A stretch of 64,000 bases of DNA from Kitasatospora acidiphila (GCF_006636205.1 NZ_VIGB01000003.1:8000501-8064500), one strand, 5' to 3'; shown: positions 8,294 to 17,870, counted from the first letter of the stretch. Made by a program: numbers and translations. The notes: a model not told the origin generated them from the sequence alone.

Positions 8294-9079
8294 TCACTTG
8301 CCGTACCGGCGCTCCCGGTTGGCGTAGGAGCGCAGGGCGCGCAGGAAGTCGACGCGGCGGAAGGCCGGCCAGAAGGCGTCCACGAAGTGCATCTCGGCGT
8401 AGGCGGACTGCCAGAGCAGGAAGCCGGACAGGCGCAGTTCGCCCGAGGTGCGGATCACCAGGTCGACCTTGTCGTGCCCGGTGCTGGAGTAGAGGTGGCG
8501 GCTGATGTGGTCGACCTCGAACTCCGCGACCAGGTCGGCCGGGTCGCCGCCGAGCGCCATGTGGGTCTCGAACGCCGCCCGCACCGCGTCCGCGATCTCG
8601 CGCCGGCCGCCGTAGCCGACGGCGACGTCGACCCGCATGCCACCGCGGCCCGAGGTCGCGGCGGCCGCCTCCTTGAGGGTGCGGGCGGTGTCGCCGGGCA
8701 GCAGGTCGAGGGCGCCGATCACCTGGACCTCCCAGGGGAGGCCCCCGGCCGAGATCTCCCGCACGGTCTGCTCGATGATCCCGATCAGCGGCACGAGTTG
8801 CTCGGCCGGCCGGTCCAGGTTGTCGTCGGAGAGCATGAAGAGCGTGACGTGTTCGATCCCGGCCGCCGTGCACCACTCCAGGAAGCCCGGCACCTTGGCG
8901 CCGCCGACCCGGTAGCCCTCCCGCACGTCCTCGTGGCCGGCCTGCCGCGCCCAGCGGCGGTTGCCGTCGAGCATGATCCCGACGTGCTTCGGTGCCGGCA
9001 GCCCGACCAGGGTGGCGGCGAGCCGCCGCTCGTACAGGGCCTCCATGGGGCGTCGGACCCAGAACGGCAACAGCTTCAT
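8294..9079 (-). CDS. uppS: cis-Prenyltransferase (isoprenyl diphosphate synthase, UppS family)
   Basis: This 261-residue soluble enzyme shows the UPP-synthase signatures. These are H-V-G-I-M-L-D-G-N-R-R-W-A (the catalytic Asp and phosphate-binding loop), the F-M-L-S-D-D-N segment, and the C-terminal D-L-V-I-R-T-S-G-E-L-R-L-S-G-F-L-L-W-Q. Such enzymes extend allylic diphosphates with isopentenyl diphosphate in cis, giving the lipid carrier for peptidoglycan or shorter polyprenyls. Streptomycetes carry several paralogues, so this copy need not be the essential one. The ATG at 9079 fits GGGAG with 7-base spacing better than the GTG two codons upstream. Confidence 0.88.
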   Translation of the reverse strand: MKLLPFWVRRPMEALYERRLAATLVGLPAPKHVGIMLDGNRRWARQAGHEDVREGYRVGGAKVPGFLEWCTAAGIEHVTLFMLSDDNLDRPAEQLVPLIGIIEQTVREISAGGLPWEVQVIGALDLLPGDTARTLKEAAAATSGRGGMRVDVAVGYGGRREIADAVRAAFETHMALGGDPADLVAEFEVDHISRHLYSSTGHDKVDLVIRTSGELRLSGFLLWQSAYAEMHFVDAFWPAFRRVDFLRALRSYANRERRYGK

Positions 9080-9216
9080 CGGCACGCTCCCTGACGGTTG
9101 GTGACTGGAGGTCCCGACGGTAGCACTGCCTGGCGGGGCACGAGGGCGCCGTACTCCCGTGCGCCGCCGGGCCGTTCATCACACCGGCCCGGCGGCGCAC
9201 CTTAGGTGACGGAGCG

Positions 9217-11631
9217 TCAGCCGGTGACCTGGACGACCGCGGTCTGGCCGGCCGGGACGGTCACCGTCGCGTAGCTGTAGGTGTTGCCGTCGACCGTGGT
9301 GGTCTGCACCGACTGGGCGACACCGTTGACGGTGATCCCGCTGTGGCCGCCGGTGAACTGCGCCGTCCAGGTGAGGGCACCGGTGCCGGAGGTGTTGGTC
9401 AGGGTCGACTTGGTGAGGCCGTCATGCCGCAGGGACACCGTGTGCGAGCCGACCGGGATCGAGGTGAGCTGCAGGTAGCCGATGTCGCCCGGGAGCTGGG
9501 CGTGGGTGGTGAGCGCGTTCGCGGCGGCGTTCGGCTGGACTCCCATCAGGCCCTGCACGGTCTGGCTCAGCAGGGTGAAGGAGACCTCGGGGTAGTCGCT
9601 GTTGAGGAAGCCGCCCGAGTGCTGGTTGTTGATGTTGTTGTAGATGTACTGCATCCACTTCCAGCCGGTGGCGCTCATGTTGTGGGCGAAGAAGACGTCC
9701 GGGAGGTAGGTGTCCGCCTCCAGGTTGCTCGGTGCGCCGGTGCCGGAGGCCTGGCCGTCGATGAAGTTGAGGTAGTTGGTCTCCCGGTAGCCGGAGTTCA
9801 TGATGCCCTTGAGCGGCATGAACCAGGAGTTCTCCTTGCCCCAGTCGGTGTAGGCCGTGCCGCTGGTGTCATAGGCCCGCACCACGGTGTTCCAGTTGCG
9901 CGGGTTCCCGCTCCACGCGTTGTTGTAGTAGGTCTTCAACTGCGTGGCCAGGTTGGTGTACTTGGTGGCGTCCGCGGTGTTGCCCTTGGCGGTGGCCAGC
10001 GCGGCAGCGGCCAGGTAGGCCTGGTACTGCGAGCCGATCGAGTCGCCCGACTCGGCGAGGGTGGCGCCGTTCTCGTTGTAGCTCGCCACGCCCTGGAAGA
10101 TGTCCCCGCTGCTCGCCTCGGCGATCGGCACGCCGTTGTTGTTCAGCGGCCCGGTGTGACCGGCGATGAACGGGCCGGTCGTGTTGGCCACGTACGAGGA
10201 GAGCGTGGGGTCGTTGAGGTAGTCGCTGTCGCCGGTCCACTGGTAGGCGTCGTTGACCTTCTGGGCCAGCTCGAACGGCGCCGGCAGCTCCCGGACGAAG
10301 TCGGTCGGGCTGTGGTAGTCGATCGAACCGGGCGTCTTCGCATCGAAGTTGACCGACCAGTACGGGTCGTAGTTCTGCCCGGCGGTGGCGGAGGCGGCGA
10401 ACGACTTCAGCATGGTCTTGTTGTCCGCGTCCAGGCCCAACAGGTGGGCCCCGGCCAGCTGGTGGGCGAAGTCGCGCGAGTAGAAGTCGGAGCGGAACGG
10501 GTAGCCGGCCCAGTAGGTGTTGCTGTAGACGCCCTGCCCGGCGCCGCCGGAGTTGTTCTCGTCCGCGTTGATCGGACCGGTCGAACCCGGCTGGCTGGCG
10601 AAGGAGTTGGCCTTGGTCTTGGCCCAGTCGAAGAGCGCGGCCAAGGTGGCGTTGTCGGAGCTGAGCTGCGGGTTGTTCGGCGCCGACCGGGCGACCGAGA
10701 TGTCGTCGACGTTCACCCAGCCGGTGGGCGCGGAGCCGATCGCCACGGTCACCGCGTCCCCGGCGTGCACCTGGACGCGCGGCAATGTGTACTTGGCGTA
10801 GGTGGACTGGCTGGGCAGCGTCAGGGTGGCCGCGGTGCTGCCGTTGACCTGGACGCTGAAGCTGCCGCCCGCTGCGCCGGTGGCGATCCAGGCGCTGACG
10901 TCGTAACTGCCGTCCTGCGGTGCGGTGATGCGCTGGCTGACCTGGTAGCCGGTGCCGGCGTCCAGGTAGGCCGCGGTGCTGCCCAGGTGCGGGTTGTTGC
11001 CGGCGGTGCCGGAGTGCGCGGTGAAGGTCCAGCCGCTGCTGCCCTGCTCGAAGCCGGGGTTGGCGAACTGCAGCGGGTCGGCCCGGGTCAGCAGCCACTC
11101 CTGGTTGCTGCCGCCATTGCAACTCCACTGCTGGATCTGGGTGTTGGGAGTTGCTGAGCCGTTCGGCAGGTCCAGGCAGAGCGCCGGGCTCTGCGGGTGG
11201 ATCACGGTGCTGCCGTCGCCGGCCGTTTGAAGCGTGAACTGCTCGCCGGCGCTGCCGTCGCAGGCGTTTTCGACCAGTGCGGCGCCGGATGCCGTGCCCG
11301 GAACGCTTAGGCAGGCGTTCGAGGCAGCCCGGTCGGCGATGGTCCAGCCGCCCTGGCCGTTGGCGGTGAGCTGCCAGCGCTGGCTGAGCAGGTCCTGGCA
11401 GGGCTGCTGCACCACCGGGGTGCCGGCGGCGGTGGCGGCCCACTGGCCGCCCAGGCACTGGCCGGTGGCGGTGGAGGCCAGGAAGTAGGAGCTTCCGGAG
11501 ACTACGGCGTCGCTGGTGGCGGCGCCGGCCTGGCCGGCCGGTATCAGACTGACTGCGCCGGCGGCCAGTGAGACCAGGCCCAGATGCGCGTGGATGCGGT
11601 GGCGGAAGCGGGAGCGGGTGCGGTGCGGCAA
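9217..11631 (-). CDS. Secreted RICIN-domain glycoside hydrolase-like protein
   Basis: This is an 804-residue exported protein. Residues 1-38 form a signal peptide (Arg-rich start, hydrophobic core, A-G-A cut). Residues about 45-180 form a RICIN beta-trefoil lectin with three QxW-type repeats (Q-R-W, Q-F, Q-E-W). Residues about 185-315 resemble a galactose-binding-like CBM. Residues about 325-720 look like an (alpha/alpha)6 catalytic barrel (F-R-S-D-F-Y-S-R-D-F-A-H-Q, G-K-E-N-S-W-F-M-P). A beta domain ends the chain. I cannot name the glycosidase family. The start is TTG with GAGGATCC upstream. It lies at the 3' end of the LacI/GH36/ABC set, so polysaccharide degradation feeding that transporter is likely. 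Confidence 0.72.
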   Translation of the reverse strand: MPHRTRSRFRHRIHAHLGLVSLAAGAVSLIPAGQAGAATSDAVVSGSSYFLASTATGQCLGGQWAATAAGTPVVQQPCQDLLSQRWQLTANGQGGWTIADRAASNACLSVPGTASGAALVENACDGSAGEQFTLQTAGDGSTVIHPQSPALCLDLPNGSATPNTQIQQWSCNGGSNQEWLLTRADPLQFANPGFEQGSSGWTFTAHSGTAGNNPHLGSTAAYLDAGTGYQVSQRITAPQDGSYDVSAWIATGAAGGSFSVQVNGSTAATLTLPSQSTYAKYTLPRVQVHAGDAVTVAIGSAPTGWVNVDDISVARSAPNNPQLSSDNATLAALFDWAKTKANSFASQPGSTGPINADENNSGGAGQGVYSNTYWAGYPFRSDFYSRDFAHQLAGAHLLGLDADNKTMLKSFAASATAGQNYDPYWSVNFDAKTPGSIDYHSPTDFVRELPAPFELAQKVNDAYQWTGDSDYLNDPTLSSYVANTTGPFIAGHTGPLNNNGVPIAEASSGDIFQGVASYNENGATLAESGDSIGSQYQAYLAAAALATAKGNTADATKYTNLATQLKTYYNNAWSGNPRNWNTVVRAYDTSGTAYTDWGKENSWFMPLKGIMNSGYRETNYLNFIDGQASGTGAPSNLEADTYLPDVFFAHNMSATGWKWMQYIYNNINNQHSGGFLNSDYPEVSFTLLSQTVQGLMGVQPNAAANALTTHAQLPGDIGYLQLTSIPVGSHTVSLRHDGLTKSTLTNTSGTGALTWTAQFTGGHSGITVNGVAQSVQTTTVDGNTYSYATVTVPAGQTAVVQVTG

Positions 11632-11673
11632 AGGATCCTCCGACAGCGTTGTTGGGGGAGTGCCCCGACGGCC

Positions 11674-12693
11674 TCAGGTGGGGGGCCGCCGGTCGAGGTG
11701 GGGGCCGGTCGTGCCGCGCACGACGACCTCGGGTTGGAACATCAGCTCACCGGGCGGGACTTGACGCCCGGACAGCAGGCCGACCAGGCCGCGCGCGACC
11801 TCGGCGGCCAGCCGGTCCACCGGTTGGCGCACGGTGGTCAGCGGTGGGTCGGTGAACTCCATCAGCGGGCCGTCGTCATAGCCGATCACCGAGACGTCCC
11901 CGGGGACCGACAGGCCCTGGCGGCGGACGGCGCGGATCGCGCCGAGCGCCATCTGATCGCTGCAGGCGACCACGGCGGTGCAGCCGTCGGCCAGCAGCCG
12001 TTCGGTAGCGAACTGGCCACCCTCGACCGAGTAGGTCTGGCGGACCACCAGTCCGGAGTGGTCGCCCAGGCCCAGCGCGGCCATGGCGGCCCGGTAGCCG
12101 GCCACCCGGCGATCGGCGGGCCGATTGCCCACCGGCCCTGCGGCCATGCCGATCCGGGTGTGGCCGAGCTGCCGCAGATGACGGACCGACAACTCGGCGG
12201 CATAGCCGTCATCGCTGGAGTAGGCGATCGAATGGCCGCCCTGGAAGCAGCCGTTGATGCAGACGTACGGCACCGCGCGGCTCTCCAGCAGGTGCAGCAC
12301 CTCGGGGTCGAACTGGTCGAGGGTGTTGCTGGCGGAGCAGAAGACGATGCCGGTGGCGCCCAGGTTGAGCAGCGACTTGAGGAAGTCCCGCTCCTGGACC
12401 CCGCCAGGCAGCGCCGGGCAGACCACCGCGCGCAGCCCGTGCGGGGCCAGCGCCAGCCCGATCTGCTCGGCCAGCACGCTGAAGATCGGGCTGGACAGAC
12501 CCGGCGTGATCACACCGATCACTCCGCCGCCGGCGATGCTGCGCTCATAGCCCAGTTCGTCCAGCGCCTGCTCGACCAGCTGCCGGGTCCGCGTCGAGAC
12601 GCCGCTCTTGCGGTTCAGCACCCGGCTGACGGTCGCCAGACTCACCCCGGCACGCTCGGCGACCTCGGTGATCTTCACCTTCTCCTGCTCCAT
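11674..12693 (-). CDS. LacI-family transcriptional regulator of the sugar locus
   Basis: This 339-residue protein has an N-terminal LacI helix-turn-helix (I-T-E-V-A-E-R-A-G-V-S-L-A-T-V-S-R-V-L-N) and hinge. A periplasmic-binding-protein-like sugar-sensing domain follows (V-I-T-P-G-L-S-S-P-I-F, V-I-G-Y-D-D-G-P). It lies between the GH36 gene and the secreted hydrolase on the same strand and presumably represses the locus until its sugar is present. A dyad (12709-12740) overlaps its upstream region and is a candidate autoregulatory site. Confidence 0.92.
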   Translation of the reverse strand: MEQEKVKITEVAERAGVSLATVSRVLNRKSGVSTRTRQLVEQALDELGYERSIAGGGVIGVITPGLSSPIFSVLAEQIGLALAPHGLRAVVCPALPGGVQERDFLKSLLNLGATGIVFCSASNTLDQFDPEVLHLLESRAVPYVCINGCFQGGHSIAYSSDDGYAAELSVRHLRQLGHTRIGMAAGPVGNRPADRRVAGYRAAMAALGLGDHSGLVVRQTYSVEGGQFATERLLADGCTAVVACSDQMALGAIRAVRRQGLSVPGDVSVIGYDDGPLMEFTDPPLTTVRQPVDRLAAEVARGLVGLLSGRQVPPGELMFQPEVVVRGTTGPHLDRRPPT

Positions 12694-12708
12694 ACCACCC
12701 TCGAATAC

Positions 12709-12740
12709 GTTGCTGCCAGTGCTGCCCGAACGGCGGCAAC
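12709..12740. promoter_or_regulatory. Imperfect dyad upstream of lacI-type gene
   Basis: GTTGCTGCC (12709-12717) and GGCGGCAAC (12732-12740) are inverted repeats with one mismatch. They sit 16 bases upstream of the regulator's start and reach close to the end of the GH36 gene. It could be an operator or a weak terminator. Confidence 0.35.
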
Positions 12741-12744
12741 TATG

Positions 12745-14544
12745 TCATTCCGCGTCCCGTGCGACCCGGCAGAGCCCACCGGGCGGGACCGCCACGGCGT
12801 GCAGGCCGGGGGTGAGCTTCAGGGTGAGCGGCGGCTGCGGACGGCCGGCGGCGTCGAAGACGTCGAACTGGACCGTCCGGGGTGCCCCGGTGACGTCCAG
12901 CAGCAGACGGCGGGCGGGAGTGGCGTTGATCAGGGTGAGCTCGCGCCAGCCCTCGGTGGGCAGTTCGGCGGGGCGGTCGACGTAGCTGGTGACCACCCAC
13001 TGCTCGCCATGACGGGCCGTCACCTGCGGGTAGAGCTCGTCGGGGCGGCCCGGCTCGTAGTGGCCGCCGGTGAGCGCCGGTTGCAGCTCGCGCCACACGC
13101 CCAGCCAGAACGCCAGGGTCTCCCGGTGCGGTTCGGAGAGCTCGGAGAGCCGGGCCGACAGCTGCGGCACGGCGTGCAGTGCGCCCTGCAGCTGGCGGGC
13201 CATGGTCTGCGGGGTGGCCTGCGGGTCCCACATCAGCATGTCGGAGTGGACGGCGCCGCCGGGTGCCAGCAGGCCGATGTCCAGGGTGCGGATCCGGTTG
13301 GCGACCGCGTCGGCCGGGCAGTCGACCGCGCGCAGGGCGTTGCCGAAGGCGGTCATCGCGGGGCCTGCATACGGCTGGCGCAGCTCGATCACGAAGTCGT
13401 CGCCGCGCAGTGCCTGCAGCTCCTCGCGCAGCCGGGTGAGCAGCTGGGCCATCGCCTGGTCGACGTCGTGCAGATAGCCGGCGCCGAGCTCGTCGGGGAT
13501 CGGCGCACCGGCGTAGACGGTGGCCTCGTCCAGGAAGTCGACCTTCAGCCCGTCCAGTCCGTGGGCCTCGACCACCTCGCGGCAGCTGCGCACGATGTGC
13601 TCGCGCACCTCCGCGTGGCGCGGATCCAGGATCCGGCAGTCCAGGCTGTGCACGTACTCCGGGGCGTAGCGGGCCCAGTCCAGATAGGCCTGGGACCGCT
13701 CGCCGAGCAGCAGTGGGGCGATCCAGGCCACATAGCGCAGGCCCAGGCCGCGCACGGTCTCGACATGGGCACGCAGATCGGGGAACTTCGCGGGATCGGG
13801 CCGCCAGTCGCCGCAGCCCGCGTAGCCGCGCCCGTTGGCGTGCAGCTGCCAGCCGTCGTCCAAGAAGAGCTGGCCGCAGCCGAGTTCGGCCGCCACCGCC
13901 GCCTCCCGCTCGACGGCGGCGGCACAGACGTCCTGGGTGAAGGCGTACCAGGTGGAGTAGACCGGGGTGCGGCCGAACTCCGGGACGGGCAGCGGCGCGC
14001 CGCCGGGCAGCGTGGCGAACCAGTCGCGCAGCTCGCGCAGCGCGCTCGCCACGCTCTGGCCGGGCGCGGCGAGCCGCACCCGCAGGGTGGCGCCCGCGGC
14101 GAGCCGGCAGCGGAGCCAGATGCCGAAGCGCTTCTGCTCCTCCGAGACGCCGAACCGGATCGCGGTCTGCTGGGCGGTGCGGTCGGCGCCGAAGGCCAGC
14201 ATCGTGGCGCCGGTGCTGTCGTAGAGGCAGCCGACCGGCGCCGAGTCGGTCAGCGACACCGCCCGCCAGGGCGACCAGTCGGCGGGCACGGTGCGCACCC
14301 AGCCGGCGTTCGGGTGCCAGTAGCCGGCCGCGTCGCCCAGCGGTACGTCCAACCGCAGCGTCAGTTCCACGGGTTCGGCGGCGGTGACCAGCACCAGGTC
14401 CTGAGTGTGCGTCAACTCGACGGACCCGGCGGGTGCGTGGGCGCTGATCCGGGCGTCGTGCAGCTGCAGCTGCTGGGTGCCGGGGTGCCACTGGTCCGGG
14501 GTGAAGGTGGGCAGCGCGGTGAGGTCGATGGAGCCGGTCTCCAC
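12745..14544 (-). CDS. GH36-family alpha-galactosidase
   Basis: This 599-residue cytoplasmic enzyme has no signal peptide. A beta-sandwich N-terminal domain precedes a (beta/alpha)8 barrel. The barrel holds P-V-Y-S-T-W-Y-A-F, the F-L-D-D-G-W-Q strand, and G-L-K-V-D-F-L-D, in which the Asp is the expected nucleophile of GH36/clan GH-D enzymes. It would hydrolyse alpha-galactosides brought in by the adjacent transporter. I chose the GTG at 14544 because AGGAAGG sits 8 bases upstream; the longer open frame to 14811 only overlaps the permease gene. Exact substrate (melibiose, raffinose type) is not visible. Confidence 0.85.
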   Translation of the reverse strand: METGSIDLTALPTFTPDQWHPGTQQLQLHDARISAHAPAGSVELTHTQDLVLVTAAEPVELTLRLDVPLGDAAGYWHPNAGWVRTVPADWSPWRAVSLTDSAPVGCLYDSTGATMLAFGADRTAQQTAIRFGVSEEQKRFGIWLRCRLAAGATLRVRLAAPGQSVASALRELRDWFATLPGGAPLPVPEFGRTPVYSTWYAFTQDVCAAAVEREAAVAAELGCGQLFLDDGWQLHANGRGYAGCGDWRPDPAKFPDLRAHVETVRGLGLRYVAWIAPLLLGERSQAYLDWARYAPEYVHSLDCRILDPRHAEVREHIVRSCREVVEAHGLDGLKVDFLDEATVYAGAPIPDELGAGYLHDVDQAMAQLLTRLREELQALRGDDFVIELRQPYAGPAMTAFGNALRAVDCPADAVANRIRTLDIGLLAPGGAVHSDMLMWDPQATPQTMARQLQGALHAVPQLSARLSELSEPHRETLAFWLGVWRELQPALTGGHYEPGRPDELYPQVTARHGEQWVVTSYVDRPAELPTEGWRELTLINATPARRLLLDVTGAPRTVQFDVFDAAGRPQPPLTLKLTPGLHAVAVPPGGLCRVARDAE

Positions 14545-14597
14545 TGGGAGCCTTCCTGGAATGGGGGTCGGTGGTCGGTCGGTGCTGGCAGCCCGAG

Positions 14598-15443
14598 TCA
14601 CTGCTTGACGGCTCCGGCGAGCATCCCGGAGACGAAGTGCTTCTGGAGGAAGAGGAACAGCACGGCCATCGGCACGGCCGCCACGGCGGTGCCGGTCAGC
14701 AGTTGGCCGTAGTCGACGTCGGAGCTGCCGGTCAGCGCGGCCAGCGCGACCGGGATGGTGTACGAGGACGGGTCGCGCAGCGCGACCAGTGGCCAGAGGA
14801 AGTCGTTCCACTGGAATAGGAAGAGGAACATCGCCAGGGCGGCCAGGGCCGGCTTCATGGTGGGCAGCGCGACCCGGAAGAACAACCTCAACTCGCCGCA
14901 GCCGTCGATCCGTCCGGCCTGCAGCAGCTCGTCCGGCAGCGCGCGCATGGACTGGCGCATCAGGAAGATGCCGAACGGCAGCGCCAGGTTGGGCAGCAGC
15001 ACCGCCTGGTAGGAGTTCAGCCAGCCCAGGTTCACCATCAGCTTGAACAGCGGCACGATGGTCAGCTGGGTCGGCACCACCAGGGCGAGCAGCAGCACCG
15101 AGAAGAGGAAACCGCGGCCGCGGAACCGGTACTTGGCGAAGCCGTAGCCGGCCAGCGTGCAGACGATGCCGCCCAGCACCGTGTAACTGGTGGCCATCAG
15201 CACGGAGTTGAGCACCACCTGGCCGAAGTCGACCGAGGTCTGCAGGTGGGCCAGGTTGGCGCCGAGTTCACCGCCGGGCAGCAGGTGGGGCGGTCGGCCG
15301 AAGATGTCGTGCTGGTTGTGGGTGGCGGCGATCAGCAGCCAGTACAGCGGCGCGACCGTGAAGGCGAGCAGCACCAGCAGCAGGCCGGTCAGCAGCACCT
15401 GGCCGCGCTTGCCGGCGCGGAAGGCCGGTCCGGTGCGGGCCAT
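14598..15443 (-). CDS. Sugar ABC transporter permease (second subunit)
   Basis: This 281-residue CUT1-type permease has six predicted membrane helices. The cytoplasmic coupling loop is E-L-L-Q-A-G-R-I-D-G-C-G-E-L-R-L-F-F. The canonical EAAxxDGA pattern is altered here to QAGRIDGCG. It belongs to the MalG-like class that pairs with the preceding permease. Its start overlaps the upstream permease stop (TGATG, sharing one base), so translation is coupled. No ATPase is in the operon. Streptomycete CUT1 systems generally share the MsiK ATPase encoded elsewhere, which would explain this. Confidence 0.9.
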   Translation of the reverse strand: MARTGPAFRAGKRGQVLLTGLLLVLLAFTVAPLYWLLIAATHNQHDIFGRPPHLLPGGELGANLAHLQTSVDFGQVVLNSVLMATSYTVLGGIVCTLAGYGFAKYRFRGRGFLFSVLLLALVVPTQLTIVPLFKLMVNLGWLNSYQAVLLPNLALPFGIFLMRQSMRALPDELLQAGRIDGCGELRLFFRVALPTMKPALAALAMFLFLFQWNDFLWPLVALRDPSSYTIPVALAALTGSSDVDYGQLLTGTAVAAVPMAVLFLFLQKHFVSGMLAGAVKQ

Positions 15444-16381
15444 CAGTCCTCCTCCTTGGCCAACTTGACCTGGATCAGGCCGAAGACCGAGATGATCAGC
15501 ACCAGCGCGTAGCCGATCGCCGAGGCATAGCCGAAGTCGAAGTACCGGAACCCGGTCTGGTACAGGTAGACGCCGATCGTGGTGGTCGCGTTGTCCGGGC
15601 CGCCGCCGGTCATGATGAACGGCTCGTCGAACAACTGCAGGGTGCCGATGGTGGAGAGCACCACGGTGAGCAGCAGGGCCGGGCGCAGACCGGGCAGGGT
15701 GATGTGCCAGAACCGGCGCCAGGCGCCCGCGCCGTCCACCGCGGCGGCCTCGTAGTGCTCGTCCGGGATGCCCTGCAGCCGGGCCAGGTAGATCACCGCG
15801 TTGTAGCCGGTGTAGTGCCAGGTGAGCGCCAGCATCACCGAGACCTTGGCCCAGAACGGATCGGTCAGCCAGTGCACTTCGGGCAGTCCGACCAGGCTCA
15901 GCAGCCAGTTCACCGCCCCGGAGTCCTGGTTGAGCAGCGCGCCCATCATCAGGCCGTAGGTGACCAGGCCGGTCACCACCGGCAGGAAGAAGCCCAGGCG
16001 GAACAGCGGCTTCCAGCGCAGCAGCGCGGAGTTGAGCGCCACCGAGAGGCCGAGCGCCAGGCAGAGCATCACCGGCACCTGCACCACCAGGATCAGCCCG
16101 GTGTTGCCCAGGGCCTTCCAGAACAGCGGATCGTGGATCAGCCGTTGGTAGTTGCCCAGTCCGGTCCAGGTCTGTGTCATCCCCTCGGTGTGGTAAAGAC
16201 TGAGGACGAAGGACCAGCCGATCGGGTAGAGCCGGAACGCGGCGAACAGGGCCAGTGCGGGCAGGATGAAGAGGTAGGGAGCCAGCCGGGCGGTGCCCCC
16301 GCCGGTGCGGCGTGCGGTGCCGGCCGGCCGGGCGGGTCTCTTGCCGCGCTCCTTGGCCCGCTCCCTGACGGCCAGGCTCAT
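15443..16381 (-). CDS. Sugar ABC transporter permease (first subunit)
   Basis: This 312-residue MalF/UgpA-like CUT1 permease starts with a basic cytoplasmic tail. Six membrane helices follow, with the coupling loop E-A-A-A-V-D-G-A-G-A-W-R-R-F-W. It is translationally coupled to both neighbours: its ATG overlaps the binding-protein stop (ATGA) and its stop overlaps the next permease start. The open frame runs on far upstream to 18271 without a stop, but that part is antisense-like Arg/Pro/Gly text over the binding-protein gene, so the ATG at 16381 is the credible start. Confidence 0.92.
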   Translation of the reverse strand: MSLAVRERAKERGKRPARPAGTARRTGGGTARLAPYLFILPALALFAAFRLYPIGWSFVLSLYHTEGMTQTWTGLGNYQRLIHDPLFWKALGNTGLILVVQVPVMLCLALGLSVALNSALLRWKPLFRLGFFLPVVTGLVTYGLMMGALLNQDSGAVNWLLSLVGLPEVHWLTDPFWAKVSVMLALTWHYTGYNAVIYLARLQGIPDEHYEAAAVDGAGAWRRFWHITLPGLRPALLLTVVLSTIGTLQLFDEPFIMTGGGPDNATTTIGVYLYQTGFRYFDFGYASAIGYALVLIISVFGLIQVKLAKEED

Positions 16382-17745
16382 GCCTGCGACCTGCGGGTCT
16401 GCTGGGCCAGCTGGGAGGCGGCGGCCTTGAGGACGGCGGCCGGGGCGGCGCCCTGCAGCAGCACCTTGGTCTGCGCATCGTCCACGGCCTTGAGCGCCCG
16501 GGCGTAGTCGGAGGTGTAGTTGGTGGGCGTCGAGGGCTTGGAGAGCTCCTCGACGAAGACCTCGGCGTACTTCTGGCCGCCGAAGTACGGGTCGCTCTGG
16601 TGGAAGACCGGGTCGTCGTAGGCCTTGAGCAGGGCCGGGAAGATGCCCTTGGCCTTGAAGATCGACACCTGCGAGTCCGGCCGGGTGAGCGCGAACTCGG
16701 CGAAGGCGAAGGCGGCGCGCTGGTTCTTGCTGGTGCCGGAGACCGCCAGATGCGTCGAGTTGACGATGGCGGACCGGGACCCGCCCGGGGTGACGGCCGG
16801 CGGCAGGATCAGCTGCCAGTCGCCCTTGAGGTCGGGAGCCAGGGCCTCCAGGTAGCCGCCGTACCAGGCGGGGTCGGGGCAGACGGCCACCTTGCCGGAC
16901 TTCACAGCGGTGTCGTAGCCGGTGGTTCCGGGGGAGCCCTGCACATCGGCCAGCAGCCCGGCGTCGTCCATCTCCTTGATCAGCGTCAACGCCCGCACGG
17001 CTTCCGGGGAGTTGAGGGTGATCTTGCCGTCCAGGTTGAAGTAGAAGGCACCCTGGAGCTGCATCAGCAGCTGGAACAGGTTGGCGGAGTCGGCCTGGGA
17101 GGCGGACTTGTCGACCGCGAACAGCGCGGTGCCGGTGGCGGCCTTGACCTTCTTGCCGGCGACGATGACATCGTCCCAGGTCAGCAGCGAACTCGGGTCC
17201 ACGCCGGCCTTCTTGAACAGGTCGGCCCGGACGAAGAAGCCGGCGGCGTTCGCCTCCCAGGGCAGCGCGTAGACCTTGCTGCCCCGGGAGACGGTCTGCC
17301 ACAGGCCCGGGGCGAAGGCGGAGGAGTACTGGTTCGCGCCCAGTTGGCTCAGATCGGCCAGGCCGCCCGGGAACTTCTCGATGTAGCTCGGCAGATAGTC
17401 CACGCCGATGTGCAGCAGATCGGCCAGCCCCTGGCCGCCGGCCTCCATGGCAATGGTGATCTTGTCCCAGATCGCCGGGTTGCCGATGTCCTGGACGTTG
17501 ACCTGGACCTTGGGGTGAACGGCGTTGAACGCCGGTATCAGCGCCCTGAGTTCGGCGGCCGGGTTCTTCCAGCTCCAGACCGTGATCGACCCCGACGGCT
17601 CGCCCGAGCCGCCCGTCACCGCGCCGCCGCCGCTCGAGCCGCCGCACGCGGCCAGCGTCCCGGCGCCACCGGCGGCCAGTGCCGCGGCGCCCAGCCCCCT
17701 CAGAAATCCGCGCCGACTCGGTCCGCCCACGACTCTGCCACCCAT
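16378..17745 (-). CDS. Extracellular sugar-binding lipoprotein of ABC transporter
   Basis: This 455-residue family-1 solute-binding protein carries a twin-arginine-type signal, S-R-R-G-F-L-R-G, and a lipobox L-A-A-C-G that would anchor it to the membrane. The mature part opens I-T-V-W-S-W-K-N-P and continues with the usual alternating alpha/beta lobes (D-L-L-H-I-G-V-D-Y, A-L-P-W-E-A-N-A). It feeds the two permeases downstream in the operon. The start at 17745 is chosen because it places the RR motif near the N-terminus and has GAGGAAG upstream. A strong dyad lies about 125 bases upstream. Confidence 0.93.
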   Translation of the reverse strand: MGGRVVGGPSRRGFLRGLGAAALAAGGAGTLAACGGSSGGGAVTGGSGEPSGSITVWSWKNPAAELRALIPAFNAVHPKVQVNVQDIGNPAIWDKITIAMEAGGQGLADLLHIGVDYLPSYIEKFPGGLADLSQLGANQYSSAFAPGLWQTVSRGSKVYALPWEANAAGFFVRADLFKKAGVDPSSLLTWDDVIVAGKKVKAATGTALFAVDKSASQADSANLFQLLMQLQGAFYFNLDGKITLNSPEAVRALTLIKEMDDAGLLADVQGSPGTTGYDTAVKSGKVAVCPDPAWYGGYLEALAPDLKGDWQLILPPAVTPGGSRSAIVNSTHLAVSGTSKNQRAAFAFAEFALTRPDSQVSIFKAKGIFPALLKAYDDPVFHQSDPYFGGQKYAEVFVEELSKPSTPTNYTSDYARALKAVDDAQTKVLLQGAAPAAVLKAAASQLAQQTRRSQA

Positions 17746-17870
17746 GCCTGGGTCTTCCTCCCTCGAAGCGTGCCACCACACCGCACAGCGGTGGCGGCAC
17801 GCGTGCCTCGGCCGTCTGTGTCGCTGACGGCCGAGCAGGAATGTAGTCAACCGAACGGATGTGAACAATA

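Noticed and set aside
11584..14712. A 1,042-codon frame on the plus strand
   Set aside because: It lies opposite GH36, LacI and hydrolase coding frames and has the Gly/Ala/Arg/His-rich composition of GC-rich antisense shadows.
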